64,000 bases of DNA, taken from contig JAHLKC010000129.1 of assembly GCA_025449115.1 (NCBI GenBank), positions 1 through 64,000 of the forward strand, written 5' to 3'. The position numbers and the translations under genes are program-made. Origin of the DNA: Chytridium lagenaria (Eukaryota > Chytridiomycota > Chytridiomycetes > Chytridiales > Chytridiaceae). The notes under the pieces are model-generated. The model saw only the letters and a program-made list of their open reading frames with translations. It was not told the origin of the DNA and searched no databases. Position 1 is the stretch's first letter. Every line of letters starts with the position of its first letter. Shown here piece by piece: positions 35,011 to 46,966 of the stretch.

Positions 35011-38000
35011 ATGCAGACGAATGATGCCGAAGCTGGCACTACTGGTGCCTTGCCTGTGTCGATTACATCGTTTGTTAGCGATTATGTAAAATCTGTGGTA
35101 CTAGATGAAGTAAAGCGAGGAATGCTGATGGGGTCCCTGAAAAAGGGTCAACCGCTGGTTGAAGAAACATTTGCCGCAGTGGTATGCTATTTTACACTTG
35201 AAAACATTGTTATCAAGCTAAGCCCGTCTAAAGGTGCTGCTTGATATATCGGAATATTCGAAGACCACGTCAAAATTGGTATTAATTGGTTTAATTATTT
35301 TCTTTTTAAGGTTAACGATAGCGTATTCCTAATTTAAAACTTTTTTTGCGCGCAGGCTGCTTTTGGAAAGATCGGGTCAGAGCTCATCACCATTGCTGTT
35401 GGTGACTATATGACGGACATAATTCAAGTTGTCTGTCAGTTTGGTGGAGATATCATCAAATTCCTAGGAGACGCCATCATCGTCGCCTTCCGGCCAAAGC
35501 ATGAAGATAATTCTATGGCTATTGACCGAGCCATTAAATGCTGCCTTGACGTTCTTCGCAGGTATCCGTCGAGAAAATTGGACGTATCGGAACTCCTGCA
35601 GGTCTACTCATCCTCATATCCAGACGACTCTTCCATCCCAGTAACCCCGCTGAGAATAATGTCGCAAAAATCTAGAGAGACTAGGCAACATGGCAGCAAA
35701 GTATCTCAGAGTGATTCAGGAACCGGACATGACCCAAGCTTGAGCCTGAGACTTCATATTGCGGTCACCTCTGGAATTGTGAAAAATATAATCCTTGGAT
35801 TGTGGGAGAATAGACTTGATTATGTACTTAATGGGGATTGTGTTTCTCAACTATCCGGCCTGCTGAGGCGGCCTCTGCGGGTGAGAATTTCGTACCGAAT
35901 TATTTTAAAACTTCATCTTTAATTATTTTTCGTTTATTTAATGATTTAAACTTGTTTAAAAAAGGAGAAGTCGCGGTGGATTGGGAATCTTGGGAGAGAT
36001 TTAAAGCCAACGGAGCAAAAGAGAAGGTTATGTGGGATTACGCGGTCAGACGACTTAATATTGGTGTTATCATCGACTTCAAGGCTGGTGAGATTATATC
36101 AGGAAAGATACCACAACGCCCATCCATTGGTCAGAGGGATCAATCTGGGACGATTTTAGCAGCACCAAGTGCAATTATTAATGTTACTTCGAAGGCCCAT
36201 GAAGATATTCTAAGAACTTTTGTAAATGCATCAGTGGTACGAAACGTAGGAACTATAAGAGACACGGAGGAAGTCTATTTACGAAATAAGCATGGTATGC
36301 TTTTCTTCAATACTTTGTCTTTCTTTTCCGCAACGTCCTACAACGAGAAAGTACTTAAATGCTTGTAGTGTTCAATGGACAGTACCGGTCTATCAGCATC
36401 ATCTTCGTCAAACTAAATGCTCCATTTACCCCTGAGCTCGGACAAACTGCAATCGTTGCATTTCTTAAAACTCTTGCGGCATATGATGGTGTTTTTCAGC
36501 AATATGCTATCGACGATAAGGGTCAAAACCATGCTGGCATGCTTTGGACTTCCCGTAAGTTACAGTGACCTCCGTTTTTCTTTTGTTTTTCGCTGCAAAC
36601 ATTATTTTACTTAAAATTGCGATATCAGCCTTGGACGCATGAAAATGAAGCTCAAAACGCTCTGAGAGCGGCATTAATGTTTCGGAGAACCTTTAATGCC
36701 TGCCCGATTGCAATTTCTGTTACGTCCGGCACTATTCTTTTTGCTACTCTTGGAAATGCTGTTCGAAGCGAGGCCAGTCTTCTTGGTGGGTGAAACCTTC
36801 GTACATCCTGTAAAAATAAATGTTATCTTTTCTGGCTCTATTTCTGACTAACATGACTTCGTACAATGGTACCTAGGTGACGTTGTTAATCAAGCAGCCA
36901 GACTTTTAACCGTGGCAGAAGATGGGTATGCTGTTGTATGTGATGAATCTACGAGGCTGGCAACATCTGAATTCTGCAGTGAGACGTTGGGATTTCTCCA
37001 ACTTAAAGGCATGGAGAGATTGGTTGAAGTCTGGCACGTAGTTTCAGCTCCAGAAGAGTGGTGGGATACGCAGAAATTTGAGGAGCCTATCAAGAGCTTT
37101 GGTTATCGGGTCGAAAAGGAACGTTTAATGGCTGACTTTGCTTGCTGGAAGAGCGAGCGGAGAAATACAGTTGTGCTTATTGAAGGACCAAGTGGTTTCG
37201 GAAAGTCTACCCTTGTTGAATTTTTTGCACATCAAATGAAGCTTCAAGGTATCCAGATGATGTATGTTTGTTCTTTTCGTTCCAGTTTTTTTGTCGCAAG
37301 TTACTAATCTCTATGAGGTGCAGCATATCGAGAGGCTTAAAGGAACTCACGATCGTCCCGTTTTCAGGTCTCCGGACTGTCATGCAGCATATTCTCATAA
37401 CGGAAATACATAAGTTTAACCGACATCAGCAGACTGGAGATGTCGAGAGGCGTTCACGGTTATCTCTCGCCGATTCTATTTTTACTCAGCGATATTCAAA
37501 ACATTCACACTCTCTTCACTCCGGAAAGCGTATTTGGAATCATGTCTCAGCTCCAAGATGACGAATATGCACTTAATGATAGATGTGACGATAGGAATGT
37601 TGACGAGGATGAATGAAAATCCGGACCTTTATCCACTACTTCTTGTATTCTTCACCAATTATACTGGACATTTCCCTGAAACCGAATTGACGAAGCAATT
37701 ATCTTTGGCGACCAGAAAAATCACATTGAGCACTTTGCTTTGTAGAATCTTTAAGCGCTGGTCACTTGAAGAAAAGGCGGTATTTGTCTTTGACGACATC
37801 CAGGTTTGAAATAATGGTGAAATTGACTGACATAATTAGTGGGTTGACTCGGTTTCTATTGAGATTCTTAGTCATATTTTCTTAATCGGTATCGAGAATG
37901 GAGTGCCATCTTATGATAATGTTAGAGTCACGTGTTTTATGGAAGTTGCTAAATATACATTTTTTAGATTTTCCTCCTCTTTTGCTCCAGACCTTTAAAG

Positions 38001-40621
38001 GATCTAGATGGCTCAGACGTCAATAAGATCTTAGAGTCTCCGAGCATAACACACCTTTTTCTGAAAGGATTGCAAGAACAAGACTTGCATGAATATTTGT
38101 GCTCCTCATTTCCAGCTGACTCTATCACGAATATTAGCGCCGACATAACTGAGCGTAAGACCTAAAAAATGAATTTATATTCACTTGAAAATAGTTTTGC
38201 TCGAAAAAACCGCGCACAGTCCATTGGCCTTGCAAATGATGGTGGAGGCGATCAAGCGAAATGATCTCTTTCGGATTGATGATAGGACGTTGTTATTCAC
38301 TTCAGGATCAGCAGAAGAAGTCGCGAAGCTCTTAGAGAAGAGCTTGAGCCATACCATTATTCTCCAGTTTGATAGGCTTCATCCGGATTTTCAAAGATTT
38401 CTACGTCATGCGAGTATCTATGGGCAGTATTTTACGCTAAGCGACGTGAACAGAATAATGGTTGGATGGACTTTAGGAGCACTCGAGCGGTTGCTTAATA
38501 GCGAGGACAAGTTTTCCTTTCTCCGTCCTGGTGACAACGGCGTTTTTGAACAATATAGCTTTCGGCATATCTCCATTACAAATGCTATATATGACAGCTT
38601 ATCCTATTCTGAAAAACTATCACTTCATTTTAACGTCGCAAAGCTGCTGGAGGAAAAGCTTACCGGGAGCAGCAACAGAGAAGCTCTTTTGCCATCCCTA
38701 CATCATCATTATTGGCTTACATCTTCTGTCGAAAAACGCATCGCATACGCTGAAGAATTGGGGTATTATTGTGCTCTTCTGATAATATCGTTACTTAGCG
38801 TCTATAAAAGCTTACTGATGGATTCCATGATATGTAGGCTGCTATACGAAAAGATGAACTTCAACAAAGAGGCCACGGTAATATTGCAACAGCTCGTGCA
38901 ATACGTCGACAGCATTCAAGATGTCCCGAGTCCTTACAATCGAAAGGAACATCAAGCTGTCTGGCATGCCACCCTTTCAACGGCCGCCTCTCAAAACTTC
39001 AGGGTTCATATCGCCCTACCCTCCGGCGTTAAAGCTTTACACCTCCTCGGAGTATCCTTCCCACATCCTGAAACCTGCACATCAAAGGAAGTGATCCGAC
39101 GGTTAATTCGCCAGCTTAGACTTCTTATGGCAACTAAAGGCGGAAAGAAAATTACAAGGACAAGAAAGCGAAATAATCTGCGCGTGGTGCCTGGCTCTTT
39201 GACACCTGCGCGTCACGTCTGGGTTGATAAGGCGCTTCAAGCATTATTTTGGATTACCATTCCGACACAGCTTAAAACTATCTCCGCCGAATTTAAATTA
39301 GTAGTTTTCCTCGAACTGTTAAATCAAAGCATTCTAGTAAGGGACATTGCGCCATCTATATGGGTAGAAGCGGCCCTTACTGCGGCGTACATTTTTCTTG
39401 TACCTTTTCCTAGATTTAGTCGAATCTATCTGGATGCAGCGAAAAAAGCGATCACTCGGTGTGAAATCGATAGCTGGGCTCGATCGGCGAAGACTTTGTA
39501 CGCTGTCTTGACTGCTTCAAAAGACGAGTCAGAGTTAAAAGAATATTTTGAAAAGTTCACAAGGTAAATATTATTATCCTGATAATATATCTTTCTTATT
39601 TTTGCAAAAAAAAATATACCTAGTCTCGCCGAAAGAAAAGGTGATCCAACAGACATTCAAAGTAGGCCACCTTTTTTTTTTAGAGTTTATATTTCTAACC
39701 ATCATGGCATTTGTGATTATGCAGTGCAGAAAAACTTTAGCCTCTATTTCGATTGTCCAAAATCGTTTGATATAACAGAATCTATTATCGTAGCAGGTTG
39801 CGAGGGCCTTTGGGGCCAGAGTGGCTTTCTTCAAATCGATTCTCTTACTCAGATGATACACGCCGCCGTAATATCCAAGCGGCTCGAAAAGATTGATTTC
39901 TACCTTGCTCGCCTGAAGCAATTTGAAGATAACGAGAATAGGTGGTGATACCTCATTGGGCCTGATTCTTACCTTTTTACTCAGAATGCTGCGCTTAATG
40001 GGGACAGGAGAACAGACACATCTAGGCGAAGGTCCTTTGGCAGTGGCACAGGTTTGGTGGTCTATCTTCAAGCAAGACATTGCTGGCGCTGTTGAAGGAT
40101 TTGAGAGAATATTTGAAATCATCCGCCCTATCCGCTTCGTCGTCAGCATCATCTTCCCTGCGCAAACGGCTTTTTTAGGCATTTGGCCAACTCTCACTCT
40201 TTTGGACCAAAATCTAGAAGCTCAAACTATTACAAGAGCCCACTTTAATCAGACTCGGAAACGGCTTCTTACTACTTTTATCAACTCAAAACCCACGTTT
40301 GCTGCGTTTGCAAAGGGCATGCACCGTTCGCAGATGTTTTTTCACAATTTTTGTGCCGCATTGGCGGTCTTAAAGGGGAACCGGAAGATGGCCATCAGAT
40401 CGCTCAAGCTTCTGGTGGAGCCCGATATGGCTTTTTATTTAAGGACTAGAATGCCAGTTATACTTGGTGCTTCTTTTGCCGCGTTATCGCTGTTAGGAGT
40501 CACTGGAACTCGCGAAAAGGCGATAGACGTTTTGTTGGAGTATGAAGGAAAGGCTCTACTGGACTGGTTGAACTCGGCAAAGCCCTTTAAAGTTTTTTTA
40601 AGTGTTCATTGTAAACAATAA
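35011..40621 (+). CDS. sAC-like adenylyl cyclase B (tandem copy 1)
   Basis: Same architecture as cyclase A. The start ATG at 35011 leads to SFVSDYVKSVVLDEVKRGML. Cyclase domain 1 reads VLLDISEYSKTTSKL (after an intron at about 35181-35232), then GKIGSELITIAVGDYMTDII and GGDIIKFLGDAIIVAFRP (about 35443-35490): both metal Asp are present. LHIAVTSGIVKNIILGLWEN is followed by GDCVSQLSGLL. Cyclase domain 2 has SISIIFVKLNAPFTPELGQT (36390), FQQYAIDDKGQ, ACFGLP-like sequence and SEASLLGDVVNQAARLL. Walker A is EGPSGFGKSTLVEFF (about 37183) and Walker B VFVFDDIQ (about 37779-37802). The helical C-terminal half includes a 460-codon open stretch (38185-39567). The stop is at 40619-40621. One base is missing near 35865 (GCTGAGGCGG), by comparison with cyclase C. 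The enzyme is probably soluble, since no membrane span is seen. Confidence 0.87.
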
Positions 40622-41010
40622 CAACGTTTCTCTGACATTGACATCATAGCCATGACGAGAAAATATATATATGCACGTACACGTACCATAGTTTTGTTGC
40701 AAAGACAGTGTATGTAGGCTTTTAAACCTTTTGATTCGGCTATATCAATTCCGCGGCCGTGCCTGAGACACACCAATAATCATTTTCGTGAAGGCTCACA
40801 TATACTATTAAACATACATATCTACATATTAGTGGTTAAAGGTTCCAAAATCCAAAATGTTTTTAGGTAGTTTTTCGGCATTTAGCTGGTTTTCGGTAGT
40901 CCACAGAATCAGTGTCCAGAATCTATGGTGATCCTGATTTTCAAAGGGTTCTCCTAAGCTCGTGTCCTCATTCTAAAAAAGCAACACCTCGGCTGTTTTA
41001 TTATCATGCA
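40622..41010. other. Short spacer between cyclases B and C
   Basis: About 390 AT-rich bases containing the 3' end of B and the promoter of C. A TATATATATG stretch lies near 40662-40672. No gene. Confidence 0.5.
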
Positions 41011-44000
41011 ATGAGGGATGCCGATGCCGCAACTGCGCTTACCGAGACCTTGACCGATGTCACAAGCTATGTGAGCGACTATGTGAAGTCAATGGTGGCA
41101 GATGAGACGAAACGCCAGATACTTATGGGGTCATTGAAGAAGGGTGAACCAGTGGTTGAAGAAACGTTTGCCGCAGTGGTAATTAAACCATCTTTTAATT
41201 CTACTGTGTTTTACTACACCTCTAATACCCTGATGGGAAAGGTAATGATTGATATATCGGAGTATTCCAAGACCACTTCAAAACTGGTATGCGATGCTTC
41301 CTAGCTCTGCCCTAACCATAGCTCCATGTAGGCCGCTCTTGGAAAGATCGGATCAGAACTCATCACCATCGCCGTTTGCGACTACATGACGCACATAATT
41401 GAAGTTGTCTGTCACTTTGGTGGAGATATTGTCAAATTCCTGGGAGACGCCATCATCGTCGCCTTTCGACCTGAGGATGGAGACAATTCTATAGCTCTTG
41501 ACCGGGCCATTAAATGCTGCCTTGACGTTCTTCGCAAGTATCCGTCAAGAAAATTGGACGTGTCGGAACTTCTACAGGTAGAAGAGATAAAAATCCCCAC
41601 ACCTGTTCCGCCTACAAGCACGTTGCAAGGTTTGACGGATGTTCGACATCAGAGCATCAAATCTTCTCGGGGCAGGCTAGGAAGTACGCATGACCCAGGC
41701 TTAAACTTCCAACTTCACATCGCAATCACCTCAGGAGTTGTGACCAATGTCATTCTTGGATTGTGGGACAGCAGGCTTGATTATGTTCTTTACGGAAAAT
41801 GCCTCTCTAAGCTTTCGAATCTGCTAGACGCAGCTTCTGCGGGTAAGGTTTTCTTTCTATCGTAAATTATGACCTGCAATTCGTAAAACATCGTAACTTA
41901 CTTTTACTTGATGCATAGGAGAGCTGGCGATTGACTGGGATTCATGGGAAACTTTTATGACGGATAAAGACGAGACTAGACCAATTTGGAATTGTGCCGT
42001 CAGACAGCTTCAAGTCGGTGTCATTATCGACCCCAAGGCCAACCAAATCATTACAGGGACTGAATTGCACTACGCAAGCGCAAACTCCTTTAACGTACGG
42101 GATCGCCCGAGGAATAAGTCTGAACCTATATCAGTAGCACCAGAAACAAAGCTTAATAACATGGCAAAAGTCTATGAGGACATTTTGAGGAAATTCATAA
42201 ATGCATCCATCGTGCGCAATTTGGAATCCATTAAGAATAGAAGGCTATCAAGCCATCTACGAAAAGAGCAGGGTGAGTTTCTTTGAATTCATGTTTTACC
42301 TTTACCTTGTATTTTATTTCCAATGAAAGTGGAAGATACTTAAAGTGTTTCTAGGTTTTAACGGACAATATAGGACAATTAGCGTCATATTTGTCAAGCT
42401 AAATGCAACCTTCACTCCCGAACTCGGACAAACTGCCATCACCGCCTTTCTTAAAGCCCTTTTGGCATATGATGGTGTATTTCAGCAGTACGCTGTTGAC
42501 GATAAGGGCCAGACTATGCTTGCATGCTTTGGACTTCCGGTATGTTTGACATTACCATGTAATCCGTTTCTTTATTGGTATTATCGGAAAACTTACCTTG
42601 AATCAGCCCTGGACGCATGAGAATGAGGCACAAAACGCGCTGCGGGCAGCGCTGATGTTTAGGCAAAGTTTTAATTCTTGTCCATTTGCTGTGTCTATAA
42701 CGTCCGGAACTATTCTTTTCGCCACTCTAGGAAACGCGGTTCGAAGCGAGGCCAGCCTTCTTGGTAGGACTTCACAGATGTTACTTTTTCTACTCATGCT
42801 TTACATTCATATATTAAGTATTGTTTCCCATCAATTAGGTGACATTGTCAATCAAGCGGCTAGACTCTTGAGTGTAGCAACAGCCGAATATCCTATTGTA
42901 TACGATGCGGCAACGCAGTTGACCATTTCTGAGTTCCGGAGCAAGAACCTTGGTCTCTTTCAACTCAAGGGCATAGAGGATGCTGTTGAAGTCTGGCACG
43001 TAGTTTCAGCTCCAGAGGAATCATCGGACACGCGTAAGATTGGAGAGCCTGTCAAAGCTTTTGGATATCTGGGCGAGAAGGAGCGATTAATGGCTGAATT
43101 TGTGTGTTGGAAGAATCACCGTAGAAATACAGTAGTGCTTGTTGAAGGTCAAAGCGGGATTGGGAAGTCGACACTCTTGGATTACTTTACACACCAAGTG
43201 AAACTTCAAGAAATCCAGCTCATGTATAGTCGAGCTCTGTTGTTTTTTTTTCTTCTTTTCGGAGTGTTTCGCTAAATATAAGACTATTAACAGCACTACG
43301 AGAGGATCAAAGGAACTTATGATCGTGCCATTCTTGGGCCTTAGGGTTGTCATGCAACATATTCTTTCGACGGAAAGCAACAAGTCTCGGCAACGACAGC
43401 GGATCGGAAATGCCGGGGGCCGTTCACAAGCTTCGCTGTACGATTTGATTTTAGATCGACCTGCTTTAAGGACGTCGACTTCAATCCAGTCTATAAGTTT
43501 AACCGGATTAGCGTCTGAACTTCAGGAAGAAGAAATGCTCCACATTATTGAAGCCATAAAAGTCATGTTAATGAGGATGAACGAAAACCCGGAGTTCTAT
43601 CCACTTTTTTTAATTTTCTTCACAAATTACACTGGAGTTTTCCCCGAGACCGAGTTAACGAAACATTTAACTTCGGCAACCAGAAAAGTCACGCTGGAAG
43701 CTTTAATCTATAGGCTAATTAAGCGCTGGTCGCTCGAAGAAAAGACTGTGTTGGTTTTCGATGATATTCAGGTTTGAAACCGCGTAACACTCTTTAACCT
43801 TGATAGTGGATTGACTCAGTTTCCGTGGATATTCTGAGAAAAATTTCGGTAATAGGCATTGAGAATGGAGAGCCAGGATATGATAATGTAAGATTCAAAA
43901 CTTAAAAAATGATGTTAACTTTATATAGATCTTCTTATTCTTTTGCGCCAGACCTCTCAAAGACTGGGCTAATGCTGAGATGAAACGCATATTAGAATCT

Positions 44001-46543
44001 CCTAGCATGATACATTTATTGTTAAAAGGATTGCAAGAAAAAGATGTGGAGGATTTTCTTTGTTCCTCTTTTTCTAAAGACTTGGTTGCCAATGTTAGCA
44101 GCGAAGTTACTGAAAGTAAGGCTATCAATCTGCATTAATTCTGACTAAAAAATAATAGTGTTTCTTCGGAAAACGGCAAGCAGTCCACTAGCATTGCAAA
44201 TGATGGTGGAAGTTTTTAAGCGTAATTCCCTCTTTGATGTCGCTAATAAGACCCTAAAATTTGCCCTCGGCAAGTCAGAGACGATCGCGAGCCTGTTAGA
44301 AAAAAGCGTGAGCCATGCCATTCTTAACCAGTTCGATAGGCTTCATCCGGATTTTCAAAGATTTTTACGTCATGCCAGTATATTCGGGCAGTATTTTACT
44401 CTTGGCGACGTAAACGAAATCTTGAATGGCTGGAACATGGCAGACCTTGAGCGGCTGCTCATTAGCGAAGACAAATTTTATTTTCTTCGAGGGGACGAGG
44501 CAGACTATGGTTTTCGACATATTTCCATCAGGAATTGTATCTACGACAGCTTGTCATACTCGGAGAAGCTACTACTGCATAGCAATGTTGCAAAGCTGCT
44601 AGAGCGAAAGCTTACGGGAAGTAATCGGGAAACGCTTCTTCCATTTGTACATTACCACTATTGGCTTACGTCATCCGTCGATAAACGCATAGCATACGCA
44701 GAGGAATTGGGGTAACTATTTTCACTGATTTGAAATATTAACAATGCTAATATCACACAATCTGACACAATCTGACACTTTACAGGCTTCTCTACGAAAA
44801 GCTCAAATTCAACCAAGAGGCCACGATAATACTACAGCAGCTAATACAATACGTCAACGGCGTGAAAGATATCCCAAGCCCATACAATCTCCCGGAGCAT
44901 CAAGCGATTTGGCATGCAACACTTTCAACAGCCGCATCTCACAATTACAAGATTGATATCGTCCTACAATCTGGTGTGAAGACGTTGCAACTTCTCGGAC
45001 TGTCCTTTCCAACTCCTGAAACGTGCACAAAGAAGGATGCGTCCCGACGGTTCACCCGCCAACTCGGCCTTCTTATGGCAACGAAAGGCGGAAGAAAGTT
45101 GGATGGGTACGAAAAACAAAGCAAGGACGCGTGATGCCGGGTTCTTCGACGCCTGGAAAACACATTTGGATTGATAAGGCTCTGCATGCGCTGTTATGGG
45201 TGACGATTCCGACAATGCTGAAGACTGTCTCTCAGGCATTCAAGTCAGTTATTTTTCTTGAACTATTAAATCAGAGCATCATGGTACGGGATATTGCACC
45301 GTCAATATGGGTAGAAGCGGCTATTACCGCAGCGTTTATATTTCTTGTGCCGTTTCCTGGCCTCAGTCGGATCTACGCGGATTCAGCAAAGAAAGCGTCT
45401 GCTCGATGTGGCATTGAAAGCTGGGCTCGATTCGTCGAAATTCTATTATGCTATCCTCGCTGCTTCAAAAGACGATGCAGAGATAAAGGATTTCCTTGAG
45501 AAAATGCGAAGGTAGGCTTCATTGAGTTTCTTTGTCTTGATTCTTTATTACAGCCTTGCAGAAAGAAACGGCGATCAGGAAGAAGTTCAAAGTAGGCTTC
45601 TCAGTTTTTTTATTTTTTTTTTTGTTTTTATTTGGCTTGTAAAGATGTTCATGTTGATTAATATTTCGATGCAGCTCAGAAGAATTACAGTCTTTATATT
45701 AAAAAGGCCAAAACATTTGAGGAAACAGAATCCATCATCATGGGTCGTAGCGAAGAAATATGCGGCAAAACTGCCTTTCTCATTTTGGATTCTCTGACGC
45801 AGATGACACATGCGGCCGTAGTTTGCAAACGGCTCGAAAAGATTGACTTTTATCTCACACGGGTAATGCAATACCAAGAAGATGAAAATAGGTAGTCCCT
45901 TAACATATTAATCATGCCTTACTGACTACCTAGATTATGGCGCCTTTTAGGAGAAGAGACAAACTTGAGCGAAGGACCCTTCGCAGTAGCTCAGATTTGG
46001 CAGTCCATTTTCAAGGAGGACACGGCGGGCGCTGTCGAAGGGTTTGAGCGATTGTTGAGATTTGCTGGCCCGAATCGTTTTATTGCTACGAGCATGTTCC
46101 CTACACAAACTGGGTTTGCGGGTATCTGGCCCACTCTATCCTTTTTGGATCAAGATTTGAGATCCCAAAAAATCACTAGATCTACTTTCAACGAGATTCG
46201 CAAACGACTTTTTACGACTTTTAGTCATGCCAAACCCATGTTTGCGGCGTTTTCAAAGTGCATATACCTATCAAAGGTATTTTATCACACTCATTGCGCA
46301 GCGTTGGCTGTTCTCATGGGAAAGCGGAGGAAAGCTGTAAGGTTGCTGAAGCTCGTGGTGAGGCCCGACATGGCTTCTTATTTAAGGTCAAAGTTGCCCT
46401 ATATTCTTGGGGTTTCTTTTGCGGCGATGTGGCTGTTAGGTTTTGATGGGTATCGTGACAGCGCCGTCAACGTTCTGCTTGAATATGATGGAAAGGCTCT
46501 ACTGGACTGGTTAGCTGTGGCGAAACCTTTTACATATTTTTGA
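41011..46543 (+). CDS. sAC-like adenylyl cyclase C (tandem copy 2)
   Basis: Paralogue of B with the same domain and intron order. The ATG at 41011 (MRDADAATALTETLTDVTSY) is chosen by comparison with B. Cyclase domain 1: VMIDISEYSKTTSKL, then GGDIVKFLGDAIIVAFRPED (about 41422-41475), LHIAITSGVVTNVILGLWDS and GKCLSKLSNLLDAASAG. Cyclase domain 2: TISVIFVKLNATFTPELGQT, FQQYAVDDKGQTMLACFGLP (about 42481-42540) and SEASLLG, followed after an intron by DIVNQAARLLSVATAEYP. Walker A is EGQSGIGKSTLLDYF (about 43143-43190) and Walker B is VLVFDDIQ (about 43750-43771). The C-terminal helical region shares long runs with B (FDRLHPDFQRFLRHAS is identical). The stop is at 46541-46543. Single bases are missing near 45098 and 45433, where the B reading continues in the next frame. 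Both metal-binding Asp and the Asn/Arg pair of domain 2 are intact. Confidence 0.87.
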
Positions 46544-46966
46544 CGTGATAAAACTTTTCACATGCTCGTGACACCCGCTAACAATGTCGAACATGAACTC
46601 ATATGCTTATAGTGCTAAAATGAAGGATTATCTAAAGACTTCCATTAATTTTTCGTCGGAGAGCCTGAAAGTGTTTTAGTACGATACAATACAGGCTTTA
46701 AATAATAAATCTTCCTCACGATGCTTCAATTAACTTGATAAATGGTGCATATTAGACTATTTTCGGCGCTTCCAAAAAGAATCCTTATTTCAAACTCGGC
46801 GGGTTCTCACCCGAACGAAAAAAAAAAATCTATTTTCCAAAACAAAAAACACGAGGTACTCCGCCAACAGGCGTAAAATAAAAGACAAGCAGGGAAGATT
46901 GAGTATATCCATTTTTCACAAAAACCAAACAACAAAACAAAAACGAAAAAAAAGTATCCCCCCACA
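46544..46966. other. Convergent spacer between cyclase C and ABCG gene
   Basis: AT-rich 3' flanks of two convergent genes, with A runs at about 46820 and 46950. No gene seen. Confidence 0.5.
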
